Shown here piece after piece: positions 1 to 8,108 of a DNA stretch of 64,000 bases. The DNA is from Polynucleobacter hirudinilacicola. GTDB taxonomy: Bacteria > Pseudomonadota > Gammaproteobacteria > Burkholderiales > Burkholderiaceae. How positions within the stretch are numbered: the stretch's first letter is position 1; every line of letters starts with the position of its first letter. The notes beneath the pieces were generated by a model. The model saw only the letters and a program-made list of their open reading frames with translations, made no database searches and had not been told where the DNA came from. The translations under genes were made by a program, and so were the position numbers. The DNA is taken from contig NZ_NAIA01000003.1 of assembly GCF_002192535.1 (NCBI RefSeq), positions 1 to 64,000 of the forward strand. Reading direction: 5' to 3'.

Positions 1-2398
1 CAGCTAAATCTCGCATCAACACCTGAGCGCCATTGGGTGAATGCAAAATAATATTCTCAATTGCATCAATATTATTTCTATAAGGGCTAGGATAGCGGAG
101 TACCAAAGGAAAGCGTCTCTCCCCTTCGTAAACAATACTGGCTTGCTTGCCGCCAATAGCCGTTTCAATCACTTCGTTAACATCAGAAACATTAATGCCA
201 TAGCGCGCAATGGCATCGCGATCAATTTTGATATTGAGGTAGTTCTGACCAGAAGCTTGCTCTATGCGCAAGTCATTGCTACCCTTCATCTTGGTTAAGA
301 TTTGACCAATCTGTGAGCCCAGCTTTTGCAAAACGGCTAGATCCTCGCCAAAAATCTTCACCGCAACTTGTGAGCGCACACCAGAAACCATCTCATCTAC
401 ACGCGCAGCAATCGGCTGAGAAATTGCCAACTCAATGCCTGGCAGTGTTTTCAGCTTTTCTCGAATTTGTTGCGCAATTTCTTCTTGGCTTAAGTCTCTA
501 TCTCCCAGGGGCTTTAGCGTGACGATGGGATCTGACTCATTCGGCTGCCCTGGATCAGCAGGAGATTCACCTTTACCTAAGCGAGATACAGCCATCTCTA
601 CGCCGGGAATAGTCATGATGCGTTTAATCGCCTCGAATTCCAACTTAATCGATTCATCGAGAGAGATATTAGGTGCCCTCACAATCACCGGTGTAATGGA
701 ACCCTCTTGCATTACCGGAATAAAGGCCTTACCTAAGAGAACAAAGCCTACTAGGCTGATACCCAATGCAATTAAGGAGCGCTTTACCACTAACTTAGGA
801 TTTGCCAAGCTCCAATGCAACCAACGCTCATACGGTGCTCGCAGTTTTTTAACAATCTTGGTGTCATCTTCGCTGCCGCCCTTCAATATATAAGAGCAAA
901 GTACTGGCGATAAAGTAAATGACAAAATCAGAGAGATAGCTAAAGCAATCGCAATCGTAATTGCCATTGGTGCAAACATCTTGCCTTCCATGCCCTCTAA
1001 AGATAGCAATGGCATAAAGACCAAGATGATGATGCCAACACCAAATAGCACTGGCGTACCTACTTCAGATGCCGCTTCTAAAATAATTCTGTTCTTTGAT
1101 TCGCCAGACTTGAGGCGCTCACCCAATTTTGCAAAAGTGTTCTCAACCACAACCACTGAGCCGTCGACCATGATGCCAATCGCAATAGCCAGACCACCCA
1201 ATGACATCAAGTTTGCAGAAATTCCGTAACGATTCATTACCAAGAATGTAAGTAGTGGCGTGAGCAATAAAGTAGCAACTACAATCAGGGATGAACGAAC
1301 ATCTCCTAAAAATAAGAACAACAAAATGACGACGAGAATGACGCCCTCGACCAGAACCTTAGCCACGTTAAACATGGCGGCATTGACTAAATCAGTTCGA
1401 TCATAGAAAGGTACGATTTGCAAGCCATCCGGCAGCAATTTACCTTCATTAATCTCTGCAACCTTGAGCTTAATGCGATTGACTACTTCCCGAGCATTAC
1501 CCCCACGAATCATTTGCACAATACCGGCAACGCTCTCGGTATAACCATTCTTAATCGCAGCACCTTGGCGGATTTCGCTACCGATGGTGACTTCAGCTAC
1601 GTTCTTCACGTAGACCGGGATACCCTTTACTTCTTTCAGAATAATTTTGCCAATGTCTTCAGGCTTGGTAATTAAGCCCAAACCACGGATGAGATAGCGC
1701 TCAGCATAGCTAGGCAGTTGACCGCCGCCAGAGTTTGCATTATTTCTTGCGAGCGCTTGATAGACTTCCTGTAGACTAATTTGGTAATGACGTAAACGCT
1801 CAGGATTCACGAGCACCTGATACTCTCTTGCATAACCACCCTGAGTATTAATCTCTGCAACACCTGGGATAGAACGCAACATGGGACGCACGATCCAATC
1901 CTGTACGGCACGCCTATCTGATAAGTCATCAACTGAAAGTTCTCTGTGTCGATCCGAAGGGTGATCTAGAGTGTATTGATAGATCTCACCCAAACCCGTA
2001 GATGGAGGTGCCAAGACCGGAGTAATCCCTGGCGGCATCTTTGAGGCAACCTCAATCAATCTCTCGGTAACCAATTGACGTGCAAAATAAATATCCGTCT
2101 TTTCAGTAAACACTAAGGTAATTACAGAAATACCATTGCGGTTTAATGAACGCATTTCTGTCAAACCAGGCAAACCGGTCATCCCCAATTCAATCGGAAT
2201 GGTGACAAAGCGTTCTACTTCTTCCGGGGATTTACCCGGAGCCTCGGCAGCAATTTGTACTTGGACGTTTGTTACATCCGGAAACGCATCAACTGATAAG
2301 CGTTTGGTAGCCAGCAGTCCTGCCACCATCAACACAATGGCAATAATGACTACCAGCAGGCGCTGCTGTAGAGAGAGGCGGACTATTCTTCCAATCAT
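1..2398 (-). CDS. HME-type RND heavy-metal efflux pump (CusA/CzcA family), 3' end outside window
   Basis: This is the inner-membrane proton-driven pump of a tripartite metal-efflux system. The reading frame opens at an ATG (2398) five bases after the adaptor stop and stays open to the window edge, giving about 800 of the usual ~1,030 residues. The start (MIGRIVRLSLQQRLLVV), the first membrane segment, the periplasmic porter domain and the TM4 motif are all readable. The TM4 signature reads AIGIMVDGSVVVVEN: it keeps the Asp of VDG and the Glu of VEN but has Ala where Cu/Zn-type CzcA proteins have the Asp of DFG, which is closer to the CusA-like AIG class. It is the last readable gene of the three-gene operon. 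The metal cannot be named from sequence; the family is certain. Confidence 0.93.
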   Translation of the reverse strand, partial: MIGRIVRLSLQQRLLVVIIAIVLMVAGLLATKRLSVDAFPDVTNVQVQIAAEAPGKSPEEVERFVTIPIELGMTGLPGLTEMRSLNRNGISVITLVFTEKTDIYFARQLVTERLIEVASKMPPGITPVLAPPSTGLGEIYQYTLDHPSDRHRELSVDDLSDRRAVQDWIVRPMLRSIPGVAEINTQGGYAREYQVLVNPERLRHYQISLQEVYQALARNNANSGGGQLPSYAERYLIRGLGLITKPEDIGKIILKEVKGIPVYVKNVAEVTIGSEIRQGAAIKNGYTESVAGIVQMIRGGNAREVVNRIKLKVAEINEGKLLPDGLQIVPFYDRTDLVNAAMFNVAKVLVEGVILVVILLFLFLGDVRSSLIVVATLLLTPLLTFLVMNRYGISANLMSLGGLAIAIGIMVDGSVVVVENTFAKLGERLKSGESKNRIILEAASEVGTPVLFGVGIIILVFMPLLSLEGMEGKMFAPMAITIAIALAISLILSFTLSPVLCSYILKGGSEDDTKIVKKLRAPYERWLHWSLANPKLVVKRSLIALGISLVGFVLLGKAFIPVMQEGSITPVIVRAPNISLDESIKLEFEAIKRIMTIPGVEMAVSRLGKGESPADPGQPNESDPIVTLKPLGDRDLSQEEIAQQIREKLKTLPGIELAISQPIAARVDEMVSGVRSQVAVKIFGEDLAVLQKLGSQIGQILTKMKGSNDLRIEQASGQNYLNIKIDRDAIARYGINVSDVNEVIETAIGGKQASIVYEGERRFPLVLRYPSPYRNNIDAIENIILHSPNGAQVLMRDLA

Positions 2399-2402
2399 TT
2401 AC

Positions 2403-3749
2403 TCATCCACCGCTAAGCTGACGCTTACGTTCCGTGTTTAAGTGATAGGCGCCTTCGATAGCAATTTCTTGACCCTCTTTGAGGCCAGAAATGACAGGGC
2501 GAAAGCCTTTACCCTCAGGGCCGAGCTTTACCTGCACCATACGATAGAGGTCATCGTCTAATCTGACAAAAACGTGATCATGGTTATCCTCACGAACTAC
2601 AGCACCGACAGGCACAACCAGCTTATCCAACGGCTGGCTTTCAATCAACATTGTTGCCAACATGCCAGGCTTGATTTGCCCCTCTTTATTAGCGAGCTCC
2701 ATGCGCACTACCACTGTACGAGTTTGTGGGTTAACAATGGAATCCACATGAGCAACCGTTCCTTCAATTTCTTGATTACGCAACGCTGGAATAATGAGTG
2801 ATGCTTTTTGACCCTTACGAATTAAATACGAGTTACTCTCAGGAACTTCCGAGATCGCCCATAAAGAACTTAAATCAGCCACAGTAAATAATGCATCTGC
2901 AGGTTGTACAACCTGCCCTTTGTTGATCTTGCGCTCGACAATCTCACCGGGGATAGTAGCAACGACATTATTGATTGACTCTATCACGCCTGATTTTGCT
3001 AGCTTGTCGATGCTTGCCTGATCCATTCCCTGTACACGCAACTGATCATTGGCGGCACGAAACTCTGCCTTAGCACTATTCGACTCAGCCTCACGCCTTT
3101 GTAATTCTGCAAGAGCGATGACATCCTCTTTGTACAAAATTTTGGCACGATTAGCTGCTTGATCGGCCAATTGACTTGCGCTCTTTGCTTTGAGGTATGA
3201 GAGTTGTGATTGCGTTAATTCAGTAGAGGTAATTTTCGCCAACACATCACCTTGCTTCACCATTTGGCCAGGGATGGCCAAAATGTCTGAGACTCGGCCA
3301 GTAACGTTAGCCCCAATGCGAGATAAGAAGAGCTCATTAAAATCAACTCGCCCTGAAGCACGCAATTCCTCTACAAATGGGGATATCTGAGCTTTGCCAT
3401 CTACCATCATTTTGCGCAAATCTTCGTTAACGACAACCACGTTAGGATCTTGCACGGATTTAATGCTTGGACTTCTATCAAACACATTGAAATAATTCAG
3501 AATGATGATGAATGCGCAAAACCAGGGCAAATAAAACATTCCCTTTTTAAACCATGGCGCAGTTTTATCGTAACGCCCACTAATAGCTGGCGCATGTTCT
3601 AAGATCCACTGATGCGCATGCTGATATAGTTGATTTTGCGCCTGAAGAACCTGCCCAAAGAATTCTCTCTGAAGGAATTTAATCTTTCCAATCAGAAATC
3701 TCTTCCAGAGTGTTAGCTGCTTCATTATTGCTGATAGCTCTTGCTTCAT
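2403..3749 (-). CDS. Periplasmic adaptor (membrane fusion protein) of the heavy-metal efflux operon, CzcB/CusB family
   Basis: This adaptor bridges the RND pump and the outer-membrane channel. The frame could open 30 bases earlier, but the ATG at 3749 overlaps the stop of the upstream channel gene as ATGA, and I take it as the start (448 residues). A basic N-terminal stretch precedes one hydrophobic segment (around residues 62-82, FYLPWFCAFIIILNYF), which anchors the protein. It is followed by the lipoyl/beta-barrel halves (VSDILAIPGQMVKQGDVLAKI, then GEIVERKINKGQVVQPADALF) flanking a Gln/Ala-rich helical hairpin. The C-terminal membrane-proximal domain is present. No His-rich metal-binding tail is visible. 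The pump gene follows after four bases. Confidence 0.92.
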   Translation of the reverse strand: MKQELSAIMKQLTLWKRFLIGKIKFLQREFFGQVLQAQNQLYQHAHQWILEHAPAISGRYDKTAPWFKKGMFYLPWFCAFIIILNYFNVFDRSPSIKSVQDPNVVVVNEDLRKMMVDGKAQISPFVEELRASGRVDFNELFLSRIGANVTGRVSDILAIPGQMVKQGDVLAKITSTELTQSQLSYLKAKSASQLADQAANRAKILYKEDVIALAELQRREAESNSAKAEFRAANDQLRVQGMDQASIDKLAKSGVIESINNVVATIPGEIVERKINKGQVVQPADALFTVADLSSLWAISEVPESNSYLIRKGQKASLIIPALRNQEIEGTVAHVDSIVNPQTRTVVVRMELANKEGQIKPGMLATMLIESQPLDKLVVPVGAVVREDNHDHVFVRLDDDLYRMVQVKLGPEGKGFRPVISGLKEGQEIAIEGAYHLNTERKRQLSGG

Positions 3750-5011
3750 TGCATTCCACTTTCTATCTTCGCCAACCACTCTGGGCTAGCTCTTAATCTC
3801 TGAATTTCCGTTACTACCGATGCCAAATCAAAACGGGCTTTGATCAAATCATTTCTCGCAGCACGAAACGTCCTCTGGGCATCCAAATACTCCAGCATGC
3901 CCCGCTCTCCATAGCGATAGGAGACTTCTGCAATACGTTGCGCACTCGCCGCTAATTGCACAACCTCTTGGCTCAGCACCTTAACTTGATAACTAGTCAT
4001 TTGATAAAGCTTATAAGCCGTCTCTAGTTGCTGGTCCAGACTTTGAATCTGAGCATTTAATTGGTTCTTTGCCTTAGATGCATTTGCTTGCGCCTCATCA
4101 ATTTGACCACCCTTAAAGTCCCAGATGGGGATGCTAATTTGCAAACCATATAGTCGATCGGTGAAGTTAGGATCGTTGTATTGAGAAGCCTTGAAAGCTA
4201 AACGGGGCAAGCGAGAATTCTTTTCAAAACTTAATTTTGATTCGGTTGCCTCAACCTCAGCCTTTGCTTTTTGCAATTCAGGGCTTTGCGCTTGGACTTC
4301 GTTCAGCAATGTAGACAAGGGCGGTAAGGTTTCGATCTTGGGTTGCTCGGCTACTACTTCATAATCAGCCGGTAAATTATGGCCTACCACCTGGCGAAGT
4401 TGACTGCGTGCTTGCTCTACCCTGAGCTTGCTAGACTCGTTGGCGATTTGCGCATTCAGAAATTCGGTTTGCACTCGAATTAATTCAAACCTTGCAGTTT
4501 CACCAACGTCATAACGGATCTGCATACGATCACGAATCTGCTTGGTTAAACTCATATCTTCTTCTGTCGCCCTAGATTCTGCTTCACGGCGCATTAACTC
4601 GTAAAAACGTTGCTGCACTCTTGAAATAGTTTCAATTTCAAAGGCAACACGAGTTGCCTCAGCTGCCCGTAAATTAGCCTCGGCCGCATTGACTCTGGGA
4701 TAACGGGTGTATGGCATATCTAATGGCTGCGTTACGGCCCAAGAAGATACATTCCCAACCGTCAATGGACCAGTTGCTGACCGCTGCTGACCTGTGCTCA
4801 ACTCAAACTCTGGATTCGGAACCGCCCGAGCGGTTGATAGCTGACCCTTAATAGCTTTTGACTGATCGCGTGCTGCCAAGACTTGAGGGCTAGACTCCAG
4901 CGATATTGAAATCAAGTCGTTGATCGTATAGGACTTCTTGGTCTGCGCAGAGGCACTAGCAAGCAATAAAGTACTAGCGAATACAAATAGAAGCCAACGG
5001 TACAACCTCAT
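3746..5011 (-). CDS. TolC-family outer-membrane efflux channel of the metal-efflux operon (CzcC type)
   Basis: This is the outer-membrane channel subunit. The frame is open back to 5236, but the signal peptide (MRLYRWLLFVFASTLLLASASAQ) begins at the ATG at 5011, so I choose that start (421 residues), close to the usual CzcC length. Two tandem OEP repeats with long Ala/Gln/Glu-rich helices are readable. It is the first gene of the operon and overlaps the adaptor gene by ATGA. The Shine-Dalgarno region in front of 5011 is weak, so a start further upstream cannot be excluded, although the extra 75 residues do not look like an export signal. Confidence 0.9.
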   Translation of the reverse strand: MRLYRWLLFVFASTLLLASASAQTKKSYTINDLISISLESSPQVLAARDQSKAIKGQLSTARAVPNPEFELSTGQQRSATGPLTVGNVSSWAVTQPLDMPYTRYPRVNAAEANLRAAEATRVAFEIETISRVQQRFYELMRREAESRATEEDMSLTKQIRDRMQIRYDVGETARFELIRVQTEFLNAQIANESSKLRVEQARSQLRQVVGHNLPADYEVVAEQPKIETLPPLSTLLNEVQAQSPELQKAKAEVEATESKLSFEKNSRLPRLAFKASQYNDPNFTDRLYGLQISIPIWDFKGGQIDEAQANASKAKNQLNAQIQSLDQQLETAYKLYQMTSYQVKVLSQEVVQLAASAQRIAEVSYRYGERGMLEYLDAQRTFRAARNDLIKARFDLASVVTEIQRLRASPEWLAKIESGMQ

Positions 5012-5078
5012 GCGATCAACTTGTGATGAATTTAAAGATGAATTATCCAACCCCTCTGCTAGAAGCACAAGGAGACGT

Positions 5079-5091
5079 CCCCAATTTGGGG
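5079..5091. promoter_or_regulatory. Palindrome CCCCAATTTGGGG upstream of the metal-efflux operon, possible operator
   Basis: A 13-bp perfect inverted repeat (six-base arms around one T) lies 68 bp before the chosen start of the channel gene. A partial copy of one arm, CAATTGGGG, occurs at about 5123-5131. Position and symmetry suit a dimeric regulator, but no metal-regulator gene lies next to the operon in this window and I do not recognise the motif. Confidence 0.35.
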
Positions 5092-5306
5092 CAAACAGAC
5101 GATAAAAAGCGCTAGTGACTATCAATTGGGGTAAAAAGTTCAAAATTTGGCCATTTACATAAGTTAAATGGTCTTGCCTTAGTAAATTACCCATATACCG
5201 GACCTTGCAGTCGTAATGTCGATATATAGGACCCATTGCTGGGCAGGCTACTCCCCGTTTATCTGCCTAATTAGATCACAGTTCTATTAAAAAATAGGAT
5301 GCTTGA

Positions 5307-5642
5307 TCAAGCATAGACATATTGAGATATTCGTCCATATTTTTGGGTCTTATTCAATGCCCTCTGAATGTGCTTGTAGACTTTTTTCAAGCCCATCTCT
5401 GGGGTAGCACGGCGATCTCTGGCAGTAATGCTGACCTCAATCAAGCGATGATCAAAGGTTTGCAGCTCGATGCGGCAATTTTGGTTACAACTGGATTTTG
5501 CGTTGGTCACCAAAGAGTATTTCACTTTGATTTTTCGGACCAACCAAACCAGGCGCTTAAGAGAAAACTTCGCGCGATTCTCAGTAAAGGTTTTAAGTTC
5601 TGCTTCAATGCCGTCTTTACTGTCTAGTATGACATCCATCAT
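5307..5642 (-). CDS. Small HPF/RaiA-like ribosome-associated protein
   Basis: This 111-residue basic protein has the layout of the hibernation-factor/sigma-54-modulation family: an N-terminal beta strand, a helix (EAELKTFTENRAKFSLKRL), strands around IKVKYSLV, CRIELQT and LIEVSITARD, then a C-terminal helix (GLKKVYKHIQRALNKTQ). Members bind the 30S decoding region and dampen translation in stationary phase. Sequence similarity is only general, so the assignment is by pattern. A clear AGGAG lies 4 nt before the first ATG (5642) and 7 nt before a second in-frame ATG (5639); either may be used. The upstream region contains overlapping hairpins. Confidence 0.6.
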   Translation of the reverse strand: MMDVILDSKDGIEAELKTFTENRAKFSLKRLVWLVRKIKVKYSLVTNAKSSCNQNCRIELQTFDHRLIEVSITARDRRATPEMGLKKVYKHIQRALNKTQKYGRISQYVYA

Positions 5643-5680
5643 TAATCTCCTGAGTTGATTGAGCTCTTAATATAAAGAAC

Positions 5681-5727
5681 GCTTTATTCTTAATAAAGCA
5701 GAGTTTTATTGATATTTATTCTGCTTT
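5681..5727 (-). promoter_or_regulatory. Two overlapping inverted repeats in the leader of the HPF-like gene
   Basis: GCTTTATT (5681-5688) pairs perfectly with AATAAAGC (5692-5699) around a 3-base loop. AAAGCAGA (5695-5702) pairs perfectly with TCTGCTTT (5720-5727). The arms at 5692-5699 and 5695-5702 overlap, so the two stems exclude each other. They lie about 40-85 nt before the gene's start, where they could form alternative RNA structures or an operator. Confidence 0.4.
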
Positions 5728-5744
5728 TATCTGAATATCTAGAC

Positions 5745-5769
5745 AAAAAAACGCCCTCACGAGGAGGGC
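5745..5769 (-). terminator. Intrinsic terminator after the TerC-USP gene
   Basis: GCCCTC (5753-5758) and GAGGGC (5764-5769) form a 6-bp GC stem with a 5-base loop. On the minus strand the stem is followed by a run of T (5751-5745). It sits 28 bp after the stop of the TerC-USP gene. Confidence 0.85.
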
Positions 5770-5797
5770 AAAAGAGAGAACAGCGGGAAAAATAAAA

Positions 5798-6307
5798 TTA
5801 ATCTATTACGGCAGCCATTAATGCAGTTGCTGCACCTGCACCGATCGCTGGAATACCCCAACGCTCAAGTGTCGGAATGGATTTGCCAGTAACGACCTCA
5901 ACCGGAATATCACTGATTTCTAGCAATTTAGCGGTCGCAGAATTTTCAAACAATCTGCTCAGGGAGTTTTTCTTAGATGAGCCGATAACAATTCGGCTGC
6001 AGCCTAGTCGTACTGCCTCATCACGTAAGGCCTCACCCTTGTCACCGGTAACATAAGTAAAGGAGAAACCTACTCCAGCTCTTTCAAGATACTCTGCAGC
6101 AGACTGTGCAGCCAACTTTGCACGTTCTTCTTGCCACTCAGAAATCGTTTTTTTACTTAAGAACTTACCAATGTGGCGGTAAATTCTGGGCTGTACATTA
6201 CAAATGTGAAACTCAGTCTTGGAATCCTTTCCATATGCACTGACTGCGTGTTTAAGGGCTAACAAGGTATTGCTTGAATCATCAACTGGAATGAGAACTT
6301 TATTCAT
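5798..6307 (-). CDS. Possible internally initiated stand-alone universal stress protein
   Basis: Within the TerC-USP frame, AGGAG (6320-6316) stands 8 nt before an in-frame ATG at 6307, exactly where the UspA domain begins (MNKVLIPVDDSS). This would yield a 169-residue free USP, a normal size for the family, in addition to the fusion protein. This is inferred only from the ribosome-binding site and the domain border. Confidence 0.4.
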   Translation of the reverse strand: MNKVLIPVDDSSNTLLALKHAVSAYGKDSKTEFHICNVQPRIYRHIGKFLSKKTISEWQEERAKLAAQSAAEYLERAGVGFSFTYVTGDKGEALRDEAVRLGCSRIVIGSSKKNSLSRLFENSATAKLLEISDIPVEVVTGKSIPTLERWGIPAIGAGAATALMAAVID

Positions 6308-7078
6308 TACTTCATCTCCTAAGATAAGGGACTGCTTTTGGGACTGCTTTTTGAACAGCGCTTCAGGTACAACAGGAACAACTTCAGCTGGCGCAATAAT
6401 CTCTTCAAGCGAGCGCCGACTATTAATAAATCCACCAAACAACACACCTAGAATGACTAGTGCCTGTATCGCATAGTCAAATGCTGGATTTTGGAACAAG
6501 GGTAATTCGCGAACTATCGGCTCGGCAGTCATCATCTTTGCAGCTGTCCAAGCCAACACGCCAGCGCCTACATAAGTGACCGATGGATAACGCTCTACCA
6601 ACTTCAGAATTTGAGTAGAACCCCAAATCACAATAGGAATGCTAATTAATAGACCTAATACGACTAGTAGATAACTTCCATGAGAAGCGCCTGCTACAGC
6701 TAAAACGTTATCTAAACCCATTACAGCATCAGCAATCACAATGGTTTTCATTGCACCCCAAAAACTGGTTGATGCATGATCCTTCTCACCATCACCATCT
6801 TGGGCAGGATTGAGTAATTTATAAGCAATCCATACTAGTAATAGACCGCCAATGAGCATTAATCCTGGGATCTTTAAAAGATAAACAACTACCAGCGTCA
6901 TTGCACTTCTTACTGCAATAGCGCCTACCGCACCCCAGATAATGGCCTTCTTCTGTAGGTGTGCCGGCAAATTTCTGGCGGCCATCGCAATCACAATTGC
7001 GTTGTCACCAGCTAAAACCAAGTCAATCACAATGATTGCAAGTAGTGCCGAAAAAAATTCAGGGCTAAATAGTTCCAA
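5798..7078 (-). CDS. TerC-family membrane protein fused to a universal stress protein domain
   Basis: Residues 1 to about 230 form a TerC/YjbE-type integral membrane domain of about seven segments. The two family motifs are present: LAGDNAIVIAMA (Asp25-Asn26) and MGLDNVLAVAG (Asp123-Asn124). TerC proteins are linked to metal-ion (Mn) export and tellurite or stress resistance. From residue 258 (MNKVLIPVDDSSNTLL) a complete UspA-like domain follows, with a GSSKKNSLSRLF nucleotide-loop-like stretch and the C-terminal LERWGIPA tail seen on betaproteobacterial USPs. A strong internal AGGAG and ATG (6307) lie at the junction. Divergent from the NhaR-like regulator. The frame is continuous, so I read it as a real fusion. 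Confidence 0.88.
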   Translation of the reverse strand: MELFSPEFFSALLAIIVIDLVLAGDNAIVIAMAARNLPAHLQKKAIIWGAVGAIAVRSAMTLVVVYLLKIPGLMLIGGLLLVWIAYKLLNPAQDGDGEKDHASTSFWGAMKTIVIADAVMGLDNVLAVAGASHGSYLLVVLGLLISIPIVIWGSTQILKLVERYPSVTYVGAGVLAWTAAKMMTAEPIVRELPLFQNPAFDYAIQALVILGVLFGGFINSRRSLEEIIAPAEVVPVVPEALFKKQSQKQSLILGDEVMNKVLIPVDDSSNTLLALKHAVSAYGKDSKTEFHICNVQPRIYRHIGKFLSKKTISEWQEERAKLAAQSAAEYLERAGVGFSFTYVTGDKGEALRDEAVRLGCSRIVIGSSKKNSLSRLFENSATAKLLEISDIPVEVVTGKSIPTLERWGIPAIGAGAATALMAAVID

Positions 7079-7202
7079 TTTAATAACCTCGTTCGTAAAA
7101 GGAGCACATGAATGCCATGGCTCTCGATGGGGTTAATTTAGGCGTATTTGCACTAAGCTAAAAGCAGATATATATTGATAATAATTTCGGAAAAACCTGA
7201 CT

Positions 7203-8081
7203 ATGACAAATTCTTATAACTACCGGCACCTCTACTACTTCTGGGTAGTAGCAAAAGAAGGCAGCATGTCCAAGGCAGCAGAGCGCCTGGATATGGCTAT
7301 TCAAACTATTAGCGCTCAAGTGCACGAGCTAGAAAAATCACTGGGATATTTGCTCTTTAAACCCGCTGGACGCGGGATTGCTCTCACAGAATCCGGCTTT
7401 GCCGCCCTAGAAATTGCTGATCAGATTTTTTCTATCGGAGAAAAGCTACCAGAGGCAGTACGAGATGCAGCCCTCTCCCCAAAAACAAAAATTATTATTG
7501 GTGTTTCAGATGGCCTACCAAAACTCATTACCCGACAACTATTAGAGCCGATCTTAAAACACAAAGATGTGCAGCTTATTGCTCATGAAGGTGATTTTGA
7601 AAGCTTGTTGGCAGATTTAGCGTTACATCGTCTAGATATTATCTTGGCAGACCGCCCCGCACCAAATAATAAAAATCTGAATGTCTATAGTGAAGAGCTT
7701 ACGAGAACGTCAATGGCTTGGTTCAGCCCAAAACAATTTGTGAAAAAATCTAAAAGAAATTTTCCTGAATGCCTTAGAGAGTTACCGGTACTTCTTCCAA
7801 CATCGCACTCTACAGTTCGCCTCTTGATTGACCAATGGTTTAGCAAGCATGGCATTACCCCTAATATCGTTGGCGAGTTTGAGGATAGCGCCCTACTTAA
7901 AACCTTTGCAGCAAGCGGCCTGGGAGTTTTCCCAGCGGGCAAACTGGTTGAGAAAGATCTCAAGGAAACCTATGGAATGGAGCTCCTAGGGGACTGTGAG
8001 GAGATTTATGAATACTTCTACGCAATCCGATCCGAGAAGAAAATTCAGCACCCACTTGTACAAGCCATTATTAAGCAATAA
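7203..8081 (+). CDS. LysR-family transcriptional regulator, NhaR-like
   Basis: This 292-residue regulator has an N-terminal winged helix-turn-helix (NYRHLYYFWVVAKEGSMSKA, then VHELEKSLGYLLFKPAGRGIALTESG). The opening NYRHLYYFW is characteristic of NhaR-type LysR proteins, which sense Na+ or pH in enterobacteria. An effector-binding domain follows from about residue 95. It is divergent from the TerC-USP gene across 124 bp and 27 bp upstream of an SbtA-like carrier, so it may control either or both. The ligand is unknown; NhaR likeness rests on the DNA-binding part. Confidence 0.88.
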   Translation: MTNSYNYRHLYYFWVVAKEGSMSKAAERLDMAIQTISAQVHELEKSLGYLLFKPAGRGIALTESGFAALEIADQIFSIGEKLPEAVRDAALSPKTKIIIGVSDGLPKLITRQLLEPILKHKDVQLIAHEGDFESLLADLALHRLDIILADRPAPNNKNLNVYSEELTRTSMAWFSPKQFVKKSKRNFPECLRELPVLLPTSHSTVRLLIDQWFSKHGITPNIVGEFEDSALLKTFAASGLGVFPAGKLVEKDLKETYGMELLGDCEEIYEYFYAIRSEKKIQHPLVQAIIKQ

Positions 8082-8108
8082 CCTGTGATCGCCGTCTAAA
8101 GTAAATTG

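Noticed and set aside
41..2441. Several plus-strand open frames of 60-150 codons across the first 2.4 kb
   Set aside because: They lie antisense to the RND pump gene, whose minus-strand translation matches the family throughout; none shows a recognisable domain.
5322..5658. Plus-strand frames over the HPF-like gene
   Set aside because: They are antisense shadows; the minus-strand frame has an AGGAG site and a plausible fold.
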